Counted from the first letter of the stretch, positions 8,790-17,819 are shown. The stretch is 64,000 nucleotides of DNA from Treponema sp. (GCA_024698325.1 JAILRG010000132.1:1-64000), one strand, 5' to 3'. Numbers and translations are program-made. Notes: a model not told the origin generated them from the letters alone.

Positions 8790-9140
8790 CTACTTCAGGA
8801 CAGTTCCTGCGTGCCAGAGTTTTTCAAGCTCATAGAATTCGCGGGCAGACGCTGACATCAAATGCACGACAACCGGGCCGATATCAATCAGATTCCAGTC
8901 ATCGCCATCAGGAAGCTTGTTGTGAGTCTGATGGATCTGCATGTTATGAGCCTTTACATAGTCGGAAACCTGCTTTACAAGTCCCTGCCAGTGGGCCGAG
9001 CTCTTAATTGTTGCAATAACAAAACAATCCGTCCAGCTGTTCAGCTCTGAAACATCAATAACGGTTACCTGCTCACCTTTGCCATCTTCCAAAACCTGCG
9101 CAATTTCCAGCGCCTGTGTTTTAATCTCATCACTAATCAT
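8790..9140 (-). CDS. rsfS: Ribosomal silencing factor RsfS (Iojap family)
   Basis: RsfS binds L14 and blocks subunit joining when nutrients are scarce. It is 116 residues with typical family motifs (DCFVIATIKSSAHWQ; GDDWNLIDIGPVVVHL). Two ATGs are possible; the one at 9140 has AGAGGTG at a 7-nt spacing, whereas the one at 9146 would be too close. It is the last gene of the obg-nadD-yqeK-LCP-rsfS run. Confidence 0.93.
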   Translation of the reverse strand: MISDEIKTQALEIAQVLEDGKGEQVTVIDVSELNSWTDCFVIATIKSSAHWQGLVKQVSDYVKAHNMQIHQTHNKLPDGDDWNLIDIGPVVVHLMSASAREFYELEKLWHAGTVLK

Positions 9141-9163
9141 AAACATTCACCTCTTGCATTGTA

Positions 9164-10354
9164 TTACTTAACATAACGACCGTCAAAATCGCGGCCAAGA
9201 ATAATCGTAAAATCGACGTTAAAGTTTGCATTCTCAGCATCTTTTTCCGACACAACTTCTTCATCGATAATATCCGTACAGTGAATAAAATCACCGATAT
9301 TCTTTGCTACATCACTATTTCCGATATGATTGATTATTACCGTCTTTTCATAATCATTGCGATCTGCGTTGACCGTACTAAGCACATCGTACCCCGCTCC
9401 CTGCAGAAGCACCGCCGTATTGCGCGCAAGGCCCTGAACCAGCGTTCCATTCTGAATCTCCAGCACATACGTGCGGTTACCGGCGTTTTCATCAAGTGAA
9501 ATAAGCGCCGACGTCGTCTGCCGGACGACATCCTTAATAAGCTGACCGTCATAGAACGGGAACAGCAGCACTTTTCCGTCAACAACACGACGCGATCCGG
9601 TAATTGCCTGCGGCTGAATACGCTCCGCATCCAGATTTGAAATCTCCATCATAAGGCGCTGCAGGTTTGCGCCCTCAATATTTGAATCCATGCGGGCTTC
9701 GTACATCGGAAAACTGAGCGGAAACTTGTAAGCTTCGCGTCCAAGCGCTCCAAGGAATGCCAGCATGACATTCTGGCGGCGATCCTGAATCTCTGCCATT
9801 GTTTCATCAGGTTTTACGTACGTCAGATATGTATTGATTTTATCTCCATCCAGCGTAACAGCACCGCTCGGAAGCAGCCAGCGGTTCCCCTCATCATCCT
9901 TGATATCCACCGGGGACGGCACAAATACTTTCATGCCGCCGAGCATATCGGTAAGCTCTCCGAACTGGTCACGATGCAGCACAATGTAAAAAGGAATAGG
10001 CATGTCTATAAGCGTCTCTATTTCCTTTTTGTATGTAGCTATGCCAAGCTCCGTGTAGATGGCATCAATTCGATCTACGCGTCCCAAACTCGAATAGATT
10101 GCACCGGTATTTCCCAGAATATTGATAAGCGCGCCTCTTTTGGAGACCGGATAATACAAGAGCACGTCGGTAAAAAGCACCTGGTTTCTGTCTTCCATAA
10201 CGAAAAGGACTTTGATGACTGAATCATTTTTCAGCGTCTCATCGATGGTGTTAGTATGAAGCGACAGGGCAAGGACGACCGTCATCGTCACAAGGATAAG
10301 AAAAATCAGCAGGAGGAAAATGCCGCCGCTACGTTCTACTCTGTCTTTTTTCAT
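9164..10354 (-). CDS. LytR-CpsA-Psr (LCP) family protein with C-terminal LytR_C domain
   Basis: A membrane-anchored protein of 396 residues with one N-terminal transmembrane segment (residues ~13-33, LLLIFLILVTMTVVLALSL). It has an LCP core (ITTYLTYVKPDE-like segment; RRQNVMLAFLGAL) and a C-terminal LytR_C-like domain (EIQNGTLVQGLARNTAVLLQGAGY). LCP enzymes transfer glycopolymers to cell wall in Gram-positives; the acceptor in spirochaetes is unknown. It lies between yqeK and rsfS, as in other treponemes. Confidence 0.8.
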   Translation of the reverse strand: MKKDRVERSGGIFLLLIFLILVTMTVVLALSLHTNTIDETLKNDSVIKVLFVMEDRNQVLFTDVLLYYPVSKRGALINILGNTGAIYSSLGRVDRIDAIYTELGIATYKKEIETLIDMPIPFYIVLHRDQFGELTDMLGGMKVFVPSPVDIKDDEGNRWLLPSGAVTLDGDKINTYLTYVKPDETMAEIQDRRQNVMLAFLGALGREAYKFPLSFPMYEARMDSNIEGANLQRLMMEISNLDAERIQPQAITGSRRVVDGKVLLFPFYDGQLIKDVVRQTTSALISLDENAGNRTYVLEIQNGTLVQGLARNTAVLLQGAGYDVLSTVNADRNDYEKTVIINHIGNSDVAKNIGDFIHCTDIIDEEVVSEKDAENANFNVDFTIILGRDFDGRYVK

Positions 10355-10357
10355 GCT

Positions 10358-10945
10358 TTAATTCCTCCCCGAAGCAACACTGGCCAAAAGCTCATCACGG
10401 AATGCAAGCGAAGCAGGAGCAGCCTTTTTTCCCCGGCGTGCAAGGTAGTCGATATTTTCCTGCACTACAGAAAGCGTCATCTCGTCAAGCGGGAGCGACA
10501 AAAGACGCGCGCGGTATTCGTCTGTTGACTGTGGACGCCCCGGTTCGATTTTATCAGCGGCAAACAGGATTTTTGCCAGCGGACAGAGCTTTACGCCGCC
10601 AAACGTGTGACAGGCAACAGCCTCAAGCAGCTCTTCATCCGTAATGCCGTATTCATTCCGAAGTACTACGGCAGCAGCCCTGCCGTGCAGGAGTGACGGC
10701 GCATCTTTTTCAACTGCAGTAATCTCTCCGCCGTCTTTTGCTGCAAGCGAAAGCATGTCCTCATCGCTTACATCTTTGCACATATCATGAAAAACACCGG
10801 CAAGATAGCCTTTTTCAGGGTCCACGCCGTAACGAGCACACATTTCTTTTGCCATGCTGCCAGTACGAAGTGAATGAGCATACCGCTTTTCGGTCACTGA
10901 CGCCTGCACCCTTGCCCTTATCTGTTCAAACAGTTCCGTATCCAT
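10358..10945 (-). CDS. yqeK: YqeK-like HD-domain hydrolase (Ap4A hydrolase family)
   Basis: An HD-superfamily phosphohydrolase of about 195 residues with metal ligands His in HSLRTG, His-Asp in GVFHDMCKD, and later HGRAAA and CHTFGG. YqeK-family proteins split symmetrical Ap4A into two ADP. The start at 10945 (ATG) is preferred over a TTG at 10963; either way the gene overlaps the end of nadD, the usual partner. Confidence 0.85.
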   Translation of the reverse strand: MDTELFEQIRARVQASVTEKRYAHSLRTGSMAKEMCARYGVDPEKGYLAGVFHDMCKDVSDEDMLSLAAKDGGEITAVEKDAPSLLHGRAAAVVLRNEYGITDEELLEAVACHTFGGVKLCPLAKILFAADKIEPGRPQSTDEYRARLLSLPLDEMTLSVVQENIDYLARRGKKAAPASLAFRDELLASVASGRN

Positions 10946-11570
10946 AAAGCTTATGCTCTTCAATATAGTGAAAAACCCCGTCGTTTACAAGGTAACGCCA
11001 TGATTTACCCGAGGCAATACGGGCGCGTATATCCGAAGAAGAAAGCACAATCTGGGGATTAGAGAGCCTTCTGTGCCGGTAATGGGAAATATCAGCTTCC
11101 TCATCGTCAGAAGCATACGGGCCGACAGGAACATTGCAGAAAGAAGCAGCCACCTGATCTTCGGGGCGGCAGGCTAGAATCAAGTCTGCAATCTCCGATA
11201 GCTCGCGGGCATGATTCCATTTTCCGTAATTGCGGGCTAAGTCCATGCCGAACACAACACCGATTTTGCCGGTAAGCACCCCTGCGTATTTTTCCATGAG
11301 GTAGCACACCGTATCGTACGTATACGACACACCGCCCCGCTCTATTTCGCACGGCTCACATTCAAAGCGCTCATCAGTGCGCACCAGTGCCTGCACCATG
11401 GAAAGCCTGTCCTCTGCAGAAACTGCTGCCTGCAGTTCCTTATGAGAAGGCTTACAGACCGGTACAAAAAGCACACGGTCATAGCCAAGCTCCGTGCAGA
11501 CGCTGTCAGCAAGAATCAGATGCGCGATATGGGGCGGATTAAAGCTCCCGCCCAGCACAGCTATTTTCAC
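10926..11570 (-). CDS. nadD: Nicotinate-nucleotide adenylyltransferase NadD
   Basis: NadD adenylates nicotinate mononucleotide in NAD synthesis. It has the nucleotidyltransferase motif GGSFNPPHIAHL at the N-terminus and the C-terminal SSSDIRARIASGKSWRYLV motif. Its ATG overlaps the obg stop by 4 nt, showing translational coupling, and its end overlaps yqeK. Confidence 0.94.
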   Translation of the reverse strand: MKIAVLGGSFNPPHIAHLILADSVCTELGYDRVLFVPVCKPSHKELQAAVSAEDRLSMVQALVRTDERFECEPCEIERGGVSYTYDTVCYLMEKYAGVLTGKIGVVFGMDLARNYGKWNHARELSEIADLILACRPEDQVAASFCNVPVGPYASDDEEADISHYRHRRLSNPQIVLSSSDIRARIASGKSWRYLVNDGVFHYIEEHKLYGYGTV

Positions 11571-12700
11571 TGCTCCGACCCCGGATACTGCACTTCAAGG
11601 TCTTCGTCAACAGAACGTGTCGCCATAAAGTCAGGATTTAAGCTTCCGCCTTCAGCGCGGGAAGCAAGCACAGCCTTCTTGCCATCCTGCTCCTCGAGGC
11701 GTTCAACCATATGCAGCAGCGCAAGACGCACATCGTTCATGTTGGTGCGCATCATAACAGAGACCATGAGCACCTGTGTTTCAGGTTCTGCGGCCTGAAT
11801 AGCTTCCGTAAGTTTTGCAGCACGCTCAGGAGCACCTTCTACATCAATTTTATTGCAAAGCACAATGCGCGGTTTTTGCAGCAGCTCCTCAGAAAAGCCT
11901 GCAAGTTCCTTTTTAAGCGTATCGTAGGCGGAAAAACATTCGTCATCCGAACAGTCTATCATAAAGAGGAGGCATGCCGTTCGGGAAATGTGCTTTAAGA
12001 ACCGGATTCCAAGACCGGCTCCTTCCGCAGCACCCTCGATAATTCCCGGAATGTCTGCAATAATAATGTCACGCTCGCTGTCAGCGCGAAGAACGCCCAA
12101 ATTCGGTATTTTTGTCGTAAAAGGATACGGCGCAATCTTCGGGCGGGCATTAGTAAAGGCGTCCAGCAGTGAGGATTTTCCCGCATTCGGGAAGCCTACC
12201 AGGCCGACATCTGCCATGATGCTCAGCTCCAGACGAAGCTTTCTCGTTTCGCCTTCCTGCCCCTTATTTGCGGTACGCGGCGCCTGATTCGTAGAGCTTT
12301 TAAAATGAACATTGCCCCAGCCGCCGTTTCCGCCCTTTAAGAACACAAAGCGCTCTTCTTCGCTTTCTGTCGTAAAATCATGAATAAGCTCATTAGTTTC
12401 TGCATCGCGGATAGAGGTTCCCGGAGGAACTGCAATAACAATATCCTCGCCGTCTTTTCCATAGCGGTTCCAGCCCATGCCGTCGCCGCCGTTTTTCGCA
12501 CGGAAAATGCGCTTAAAACGGATGTTTGCAAGCGTTTTTACATTACGCTTGACGGTAAATACAACATCGCCGCCTTTTCCACCGTCGCCACCATTCGGAC
12601 CGCCCATTGGGATGTACTTTTCACGGCGGAAGGCTACACAGCCATTTCCACCCTTGCCGGAAGTAACTTCAATAACCGCTTCATCTGCAAACAGATTCAT
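11567..12700 (-). CDS. obg: GTPase Obg/CgtA
   Basis: Obg is an essential GTPase in 50S assembly and the stringent response. The glycine-rich Obg fold covers residues 1-158 (MGGPNGGDGGKGGDVVF), and the G domain has GFPNAGKSS, DIPGIIEGA and CNKID. The C-terminus is short, without a clear OCT domain. The Shine-Dalgarno AAAGGA is 6 nt before the ATG. A terminator separates it from rpmA. Confidence 0.95.
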   Translation of the reverse strand: MNLFADEAVIEVTSGKGGNGCVAFRREKYIPMGGPNGGDGGKGGDVVFTVKRNVKTLANIRFKRIFRAKNGGDGMGWNRYGKDGEDIVIAVPPGTSIRDAETNELIHDFTTESEEERFVFLKGGNGGWGNVHFKSSTNQAPRTANKGQEGETRKLRLELSIMADVGLVGFPNAGKSSLLDAFTNARPKIAPYPFTTKIPNLGVLRADSERDIIIADIPGIIEGAAEGAGLGIRFLKHISRTACLLFMIDCSDDECFSAYDTLKKELAGFSEELLQKPRIVLCNKIDVEGAPERAAKLTEAIQAAEPETQVLMVSVMMRTNMNDVRLALLHMVERLEEQDGKKAVLASRAEGGSLNPDFMATRSVDEDLEVQYPGSEQ

Positions 12701-12739
12701 ATAAAATCCTTTCTATGCCGGCCTACTTCCGGCAGCTAA

Positions 12740-12777
12740 AAAAAAATACCCGGTACAGCAAGACTGTATCCGGGTAT
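12740..12777 (-). terminator. Intrinsic terminator between rpmA and obg
   Basis: A stem of about 13 bp (ATACCCGG plus TACAG, one bulged base) is followed on the minus strand by a run of T. It should reduce readthrough from the ribosomal genes into obg. Confidence 0.85.
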
Positions 12778-12795
12778 CATCATACATCGCAGGAC

Positions 12796-13050
12796 TTATG
12801 CATTTGCAACAACAGAAACAATCTTTCTGTTATTGCGCTCGCCGAACTGAACTTTGCCGTCAGCTACTGCGAACAGGCTGTCGTCACCGGCTTTCTTTAC
12901 ATTGTCACCGGGATGGATTTTTGTTCCACGCTGCTTTACGATGATTGAACCAGCTTTTACTGTTTCACCACTGTATCTTTTAACACCAAGGTGTTTCGGG
13001 TTTGAATCACGGCCGTTCTTTGCGCCGCTACCGCCTTTACTGCGTCCCAT
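12796..13050 (-). CDS. rpmA: 50S ribosomal protein L27
   Basis: An 84-residue L27 that reaches the peptidyl transferase centre with its N-terminal tail. It starts [18 protein letters not shown], i.e. the mature form without the cleavable extension found in Firmicutes. A strong GGAGG lies 6 nt before the ATG. It follows prp. Confidence 0.97.
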   Translation of the reverse strand: MGRSKGGSGAKNGRDSNPKHLGVKRYSGETVKAGSIIVKQRGTKIHPGDNVKKAGDDSLFAVADGKVQFGERNNRKIVSVVANA

Positions 13051-13063
13051 AGTAAGCCTCCGC

Positions 13064-13420
13064 TTAAACCGCTTCCGCGGCTGTTATTTTTTCAGTTTCT
13101 TCCCGCAGCTTTACAAACTGCGGATAATCGGACATTACCGAACGGATACCCGTCCGTAGAAAATCCGCTATGCAGACTAGGCGCTGCTCCGTTCCCGGAT
13201 TAGCGTGGGTCACTTCCACCGAAAGCTTACCGGCTTCTGCAACCTCTGCATCGATTGTTATGCCGTCAGAATCCGAAAGCAACTGTAAAGCGGTTCGCAA
13301 CAACACTGTAACCGCCGCACATACGATATCAGACCCCTTACCGGCAAATCCGGCATGCCCCTCAGCATTAAAAGCCTTAAAACAGCCGGCTTTATCGCAC
13401 AAAAGCGTTACATTGGTCAT
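13064..13420 (-). CDS. prp: Ribosomal-processing cysteine protease Prp (YsxB/DUF464)
   Basis: A 118-residue Prp-family protein with the conserved His in [20 protein letters not shown] and the catalytic Cys 11 residues later. In Firmicutes Prp removes the N-terminal extension of L27. The neighbouring L27 here has no such extension, so the target is unclear. The ATG overlaps the rplU stop codon by one base. Confidence 0.9.
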   Translation of the reverse strand: MTNVTLLCDKAGCFKAFNAEGHAGFAGKGSDIVCAAVTVLLRTALQLLSDSDGITIDAEVAEAGKLSVEVTHANPGTEQRLVCIADFLRTGIRSVMSDYPQFVKLREETEKITAAEAV

Positions 13421-13734
13421 TATGCAATGACAATGTCCTTAATGCGCACATTGGTATACTCTTCTCTGTGACCAATGAGGCGGTGATAGTCTTTCTTGCT
13501 CTTGTACTTGAAAACGAGCACTTTCTTGTCGCGGAATGAATCTTCAACTTCCACAGAAACTTTAGCGCCCTTTACATACGGAGTACCGACACTAATTTTG
13601 TCCCCATCGCTTACGAGCAGAACAGAATCGATATCGATTTTTTCACCTTTTTCTGCGTCGATCTTATCGACCTGCACCAGAGCGTCTTTTTCAGCTTTGT
13701 ACTGCTTGCCCTTATATTCAAAAAGTGCGTACAT
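13420..13734 (-). CDS. rplU: 50S ribosomal protein L21
   Basis: A 104-residue L21 beginning MYALFEYKGKQYKAEKDALV, with the typical basic end (FKYKSKKDYHRLIGHREEYT). It is the first gene of rplU-prp-rpmA and is expressed from a strong promoter with a structured leader. Confidence 0.97.
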   Translation of the reverse strand: MYALFEYKGKQYKAEKDALVQVDKIDAEKGEKIDIDSVLLVSDGDKISVGTPYVKGAKVSVEVEDSFRDKKVLVFKYKSKKDYHRLIGHREEYTNVRIKDIVIA

Positions 13735-13749
13735 AATAAAACAACCTCT

Positions 13750-13840
13750 TAGAAAATTGCGTGCAGAGGGTAACGGGTTCTCCGCAAGCTAAAATAAATA
13801 TGAGTACGGTATAATAGCAAAATCAAACCGATTTAGTCAA
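13750..13840 (-). promoter_or_regulatory. rplU promoter and structured 5' leader
   Basis: TTGACT (13835-13840) and TATTAT (13811-13816) are spaced by 18 nt. The ~70-nt leader contains a GCGGAG/CTCTGC hairpin (one G-U pair) before the rplU ribosome binding site, a possible site for autogenous control by L21 or L27. Confidence 0.7.
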
Positions 13841-13845
13841 GCAAC

Positions 13846-15348
13846 TTACCTGTTCAGCTTATAGTGGCTGGTTGAAATAGTATGACCATCATTATACACA
13901 TCAAACCAGATTTCTTTAGTTGAACTGGTGTCCATCGCCTTGTAAAAGTCTTCGAGGGACGTTACTTTCTTGTCATTTACCGCAGTGATGACATCCCCGT
14001 TCTGCAGGCGCAGGGCTGCTGCAGGAGACTTTTCAAGTACATTCGTCACGACAACACCCTTAATGCTCTTGTCATCAATCTCAAGCTTTTTGCGCATGTC
14101 ATCGGTGAGCGGACTTGCAATAAAGCCAGGCCACAGCTTGGAATTATCAGTGCTTACGTCCTTTGTGCGCTCCTCAATCTTTACGGTAAGCGTAACACGC
14201 TTTCCGCCGCGGATAACCACAAAGGTTGCATCCTTGTTCGCCGGAAGATAGCCTACCTCGCGCACCAGTTCAGTCTGTCCCTTAACTTCCTTGCCGTTCA
14301 ATTCAACGATAAAGTCGCCGGCCTGCAAGCCGCCCTTGAATGCCGGAGAGCCGACAAATACCTGAGAAGCAAAGGCTCCGTTTACGTCTTTTATGCCCAG
14401 GGCTTCCTTGTAGTCTGCATTCACATCCAGCAGAGAAACGCCAAGCCAGCCGTAGGTGATTTTTCCCTTGCTGATAAAGTCATCGATTGCCTTTTTAACG
14501 CTGTTAATCGGAAGCGCAAATCCTAAGCCAACGCTACCGCCAGAGCTGGAAGCTATCCAAGTGTTAATGCCAACAACCTCGCCGTAAATGTTTACTAGAG
14601 GACCGCCAGAGTTACCCTGATTGATTGCGGCATCAGTCTGAATAAAGTCATTCATATTGCCAATCTGATTTCCGCTGCGACCGGTAGCGCTTACAATACC
14701 CTGCGTAACCGACTGGCTGTAGCCTAAGGGTGCGCCCATGGCAAGCACGATGTCACCTACCTGCACCTTGTCGCTGTCAGCAAGCTGCGCCACGGTGATA
14801 GTAGAGTCTTTTTTTGCTTCAAAAGACACAAGCGCAATGTCCTGACGTTCATCGCTACCGACAAGCTTTCCGGTAAATTCCTGACCATCATTCAGTTTTA
14901 CACTGATTTCCGTCGCGCTTCCGGCAACGTGATTGTTTGTAAGGACATACACTGTATCGCCCGTCCTACGCACGATGACACCGCTTCCTAGGCCTTTCTG
15001 CTCATACTCGCGCTCGCGCTTTCCGCTTCCATCGCGCTGATTCGGCATGCCAAAGAAGAAAAACGGCAGATCATCAAACGGAGTAGCCTGCACCGTCTTC
15101 TTTTCTGTTACATCGATTTCCACAACAGCCGGCAGGACGCCGCTTGAAATAGAACGGAACGACGTCTGCAACGCCTCAAGCATGCCGAGCGCATTAGTCG
15201 GAATAGAAACAGCCGGAGCTACGGTATCAGCAAAAGCGGTGTCTGCAGTGCCGCTGACCGCCGTCTTTGTACAGGAAAAAGAAATTGCGGCAAAAGCAAA
15301 CGCACCTGCAGCTGTCGCACCAAAAATACGTTTAGTCCACGTTTTCAT
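13846..15348 (-). CDS. htrA: Periplasmic serine protease HtrA/DegP (Do family)
   Basis: A 500-residue envelope quality-control protease. It has an N-terminal signal or anchor sequence (GAFAFAAISFSCTKTA; a lipobox-like Cys is possible), then the protease domain with His in TNNHVAGSA, Asp in RQDIALVSF and Ser in NQGNSGGPLV. Two PDZ domains follow (GGLQAGDFIVELNG and LRLQNGDVITAVND). The Shine-Dalgarno GGAGG is 7 nt before the ATG. It is probably monocistronic. It is distinct from the shorter S1 protease at 1.2 kb. Confidence 0.93.
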   Translation of the reverse strand: MKTWTKRIFGATAAGAFAFAAISFSCTKTAVSGTADTAFADTVAPAVSIPTNALGMLEALQTSFRSISSGVLPAVVEIDVTEKKTVQATPFDDLPFFFFGMPNQRDGSGKREREYEQKGLGSGVIVRRTGDTVYVLTNNHVAGSATEISVKLNDGQEFTGKLVGSDERQDIALVSFEAKKDSTITVAQLADSDKVQVGDIVLAMGAPLGYSQSVTQGIVSATGRSGNQIGNMNDFIQTDAAINQGNSGGPLVNIYGEVVGINTWIASSSGGSVGLGFALPINSVKKAIDDFISKGKITYGWLGVSLLDVNADYKEALGIKDVNGAFASQVFVGSPAFKGGLQAGDFIVELNGKEVKGQTELVREVGYLPANKDATFVVIRGGKRVTLTVKIEERTKDVSTDNSKLWPGFIASPLTDDMRKKLEIDDKSIKGVVVTNVLEKSPAAALRLQNGDVITAVNDKKVTSLEDFYKAMDTSSTKEIWFDVYNDGHTISTSHYKLNR

Positions 15349-15501
15349 ATAAAAGCCTCCAAAAATGGAATATATCTGTTCTGTTTACATTAAGATAACG
15401 ACAAAAACTGTAATGCGTTACAAAAAAATGATTCAAAAAAAGGCAGACAAAGAAAGGTGTGTCCGGAAGAATACGGCAAAGAAAAGCCTTGCATACAATG
15501 A

Positions 15502-15543
15502 AAAAAAACAAGCTCCCGCTTAATCAAAAGCAAGCAGGAGCTG
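15502..15543 (-). terminator. Intrinsic terminator after map
   Basis: An AGCTCC-GC arm pairs with GC-GGAGCT across a ~12-nt loop, followed by a run of T on the minus strand. The rest of 15349-15569 holds the htrA upstream region, with an imperfect TGTAA-N4-TTACA repeat (15410-15423) and no convincing promoter. Confidence 0.8.
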
Positions 15544-15569
15544 TATGTACAAACTGCTAGCGGAGGACG

Positions 15570-16340
15570 TTACGCCCAGCTCGGAAGCCCATCACATTCG
15601 GTAAGCACTTCAGTGTGGTCGCGGAACACGGCAACAGTATGCTCCTCGTGACAGCTCCAGGTGCCGTCAGCTGTAAGCACGGTCCAGTCATCATCGGCAA
15701 CCGTGACGTCTGCAGTTCCCAGATTAATCATCGGCTCAATAGCAAGCACCATGCCCGCCTGAATGCGCGGATTTGAGCCGCCGTTCCAGACATTCGGCAC
15801 GGACGGATCTTCATGCACATCAAGGCCAACGCCGTGACCACAGTATTCGTACACAACGCCATACCCATAGCGGCCGTAGGCAACGTCGTTTACAGCGTCA
15901 GCAATGTCTTTAATACGGTTACCGGCTTTGCAGGCTGCAATACCGGCAAGGAGGCTTTCGCGGGTTGCCTGCACCAGCTTTTTATACTGCGGTTTAACGT
16001 TTCCCACCATGACCGTGTGCGTAGAATCGCTTATGTAGCCGTCAAGGTCGATACCGATATCCAGAGACACAAGGTCGCCGTCGTGAATTATCCGTTTTTT
16101 TGACGGAATGCCGTGAATAACCTCATTGTTAATGCTGATACATGCCGCACCGGGGAAATTTTCGCGGTACCAGGCGGGCGTTCCGCCTATCTTTTTAATG
16201 AACTTGACCACAAGATCGTCTACATCTTTGGTACTCATTCCCGGATGAACCTGAGGAATCACTTCCCGGAACAAATCCGCAAGTGCGTGGCAGGAAACAC
16301 GAATCCCGTCAATTTCTTTTTCATTCTTTAAACGAATCAT
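15570..16340 (-). CDS. map: Methionine aminopeptidase, type I
   Basis: Map removes initiator Met from nascent proteins. At 256 residues it has the five metal ligands in their usual context: Asp in SLDIGIDLDG, Asp in SDSTHTVMVG, His in YCGHGVGLDVH, Glu in LAIEPMI and Glu in CHEEHTVAV. A GGGAG Shine-Dalgarno precedes the ATG. A tandem hairpin repeat lies between it and the DnaJ gene upstream. Confidence 0.95.
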   Translation of the reverse strand: MIRLKNEKEIDGIRVSCHALADLFREVIPQVHPGMSTKDVDDLVVKFIKKIGGTPAWYRENFPGAACISINNEVIHGIPSKKRIIHDGDLVSLDIGIDLDGYISDSTHTVMVGNVKPQYKKLVQATRESLLAGIAACKAGNRIKDIADAVNDVAYGRYGYGVVYEYCGHGVGLDVHEDPSVPNVWNGGSNPRIQAGMVLAIEPMINLGTADVTVADDDWTVLTADGTWSCHEEHTVAVFRDHTEVLTECDGLPSWA

Positions 16341-16364
16341 ATATGTTCACTCCCTAGACTGTTT

Positions 16365-16458
16365 GCGAAAAAACTGCGTTTTTTCAACGAGAAACTTCGC
16401 TTCTCGCGAAAAAAACTGCGTTTTGCTCAACGAGAGGCTGTGCTTCTCGCGAAAAAAA
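16365..16458. repeat. Tandem 41-43 bp hairpin repeat between the DnaJ-domain gene and map
   Basis: Two full units (16365-16405 and 16406-16448) and a partial third unit start with GCGAAAAAA and contain CTGCGTTTT and an AACGAGA...TCTC hairpin. Both strands also have a GAAAAAAC-TGC-GTTTTTTC palindrome in unit 1. The repeat abuts the stop codon of the upstream gene. Confidence 0.8.
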
Positions 16459-16459
16459 A

Positions 16460-17227
16460 TCAGCCACCAAGGCGGACAGCCTCTTCCTCACAGATGCGAG
16501 CTGTGCGCTCATCACCTAACCGGCGATAGGCTTCTGCCATTTTATGCAAAAAACAAGCATCATCTTTTGCCCCAAAGCCCAGCTCCAGGGCGCGTTCCCA
16601 GCTGTCCAATGCAAGCTCGTCATTCACCTTGCCGTCAAGATGCTGGCGCAGCACAGAACGGGCTAAATCCATCACCTCGGGGAAAAAGAGCTTAAAGTAT
16701 GCAAACGACCGCTCCATGCGGATTATCTGCTCTAAAAGTACAAATGCGTCATAGTATTCCTGGCGCAGCACAAGCTCTTCGGCTAAAATAAAACCGTAAT
16801 CCATAAAGTCTTCGCGCGTAAACCACTTTGCAAGACGGAAGCCTGCATAATTTGTGCTCATGCGCTTGAACTCCGCAACAGCATCGTCTTCGCGATTGTG
16901 CATCAGGTCGAAAAAAATAAGCTTTGAACGGCTCTCCTCATCCTCGCGGGCCAAAAGCCAGGTGCGGTAGTCAAAGGACTCTTCCGAACGGCGTCCCCGG
17001 GAATAGCGCGAACCGGAAGCGCGCATAAAAAATGATTCATCAAAAAGAGAGCGCTGGCGCACATCAGAAAGAATTTCGTACGCCTTGACAAGCGCCCGGA
17101 ATTCCGCCGAAGTTTCGCTACCGGATGAGTCAGGATGCAGCTGTTTTGCTTTTAAGCGGTATGCGCGTTTAATTTCTGCCGCCGTAGCGTTGTGGCGCAC
17201 ACCAAGGATTTTGTAACAGTCTTCCAA
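16460..17227 (-). CDS. DnaJ (J-domain) protein
   Basis: A 255-residue protein with an N-terminal J domain (residues 1-62, YKILGVRHNATAAEIKRAYR) including the HPD motif that activates DnaK. It has no Gly/Phe region or zinc finger, so it is not DnaJ proper. The helical C-terminal part (ERALELGFGAKDDACFLHKM) looks TPR/Sel1-like. The only start that keeps the domain complete is TTG at 17227, without a strong Shine-Dalgarno. Its role is probably a specialised DnaK co-chaperone. Confidence 0.8.
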   Translation of the reverse strand: MEDCYKILGVRHNATAAEIKRAYRLKAKQLHPDSSGSETSAEFRALVKAYEILSDVRQRSLFDESFFMRASGSRYSRGRRSEESFDYRTWLLAREDEESRSKLIFFDLMHNREDDAVAEFKRMSTNYAGFRLAKWFTREDFMDYGFILAEELVLRQEYYDAFVLLEQIIRMERSFAYFKLFFPEVMDLARSVLRQHLDGKVNDELALDSWERALELGFGAKDDACFLHKMAEAYRRLGDERTARICEEEAVRLGG

Positions 17228-17266
17228 AGTGAGAAGATGATAGCGTTTTTTACCGTTTTGCGCAAT

Positions 17267-17770
17267 CTATGCTATTCTAAAGAGCTTTTCTATGTCTGCC
17301 TGTTTTACGACGATTATATTCCGGCCACTTGAACCGATAATTTCGGCGTTGGTTACAGAAGCCATGTCGTGCTTATTTACAATGCCGGTTGTAACATGAC
17401 TGTGCGGGCGGCCGCCAAGCAGGATTACGCTCGCATCAAATTCATCACTTGCAGTAAGAACTGACGACCAGACAGCCCCGTGTAAAAGCTCTGTTTCTAT
17501 CTTTACGCCTTTGCTTTTCGCAAGCTCTGACACATAGGAAAGATAGCGCTCACCGTCGGCCTTCATGCTCTCTTCATAAGAAGCGCTTTCTTCGCTGATA
17601 AAAAACTTACTCAGAGTAAGCTGCTTAAGCGTTGCCGTATCAACAACATACACCGCTTTCAGCGCACATTTAAGCTGCTTTGCAAGCAGAATACCATACA
17701 TCGCAGCACGAATTGAATCCTCAGAGCCGTTTACGGCCACCAGAATCCTCTGCAACAGGGGTTTTATCAT
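17267..17770 (-). CDS. Universal stress protein (UspA family)
   Basis: A 167-residue Usp-domain protein that begins with the family beta-strand ILVAVNGSEDSIRAAMYG. The family's ATP-binding G-x2-G-x9-G-S/T motif is partly present (GGRPHSH... ending GSSGRNIIVVKQ). It follows the ATP synthase D subunit on the same strand, about 50 nt away, and may be co-transcribed. Its specific role is unknown. Confidence 0.8.
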   Translation of the reverse strand: MIKPLLQRILVAVNGSEDSIRAAMYGILLAKQLKCALKAVYVVDTATLKQLTLSKFFISEESASYEESMKADGERYLSYVSELAKSKGVKIETELLHGAVWSSVLTASDEFDASVILLGGRPHSHVTTGIVNKHDMASVTNAEIIGSSGRNIIVVKQADIEKLFRIA

Positions 17771-17819
17771 GATACAGCCTCACTTTTTATACTCGCAGAA
17801 ACGCGTGTTACCGCATCTG

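Noticed and set aside
15349-15510. Heat-shock promoter or CIRCE element before htrA
   Set aside because: No CIRCE repeat and no convincing heat-shock sigma consensus was found; only a weak TGTAA-N4-TTACA dyad.
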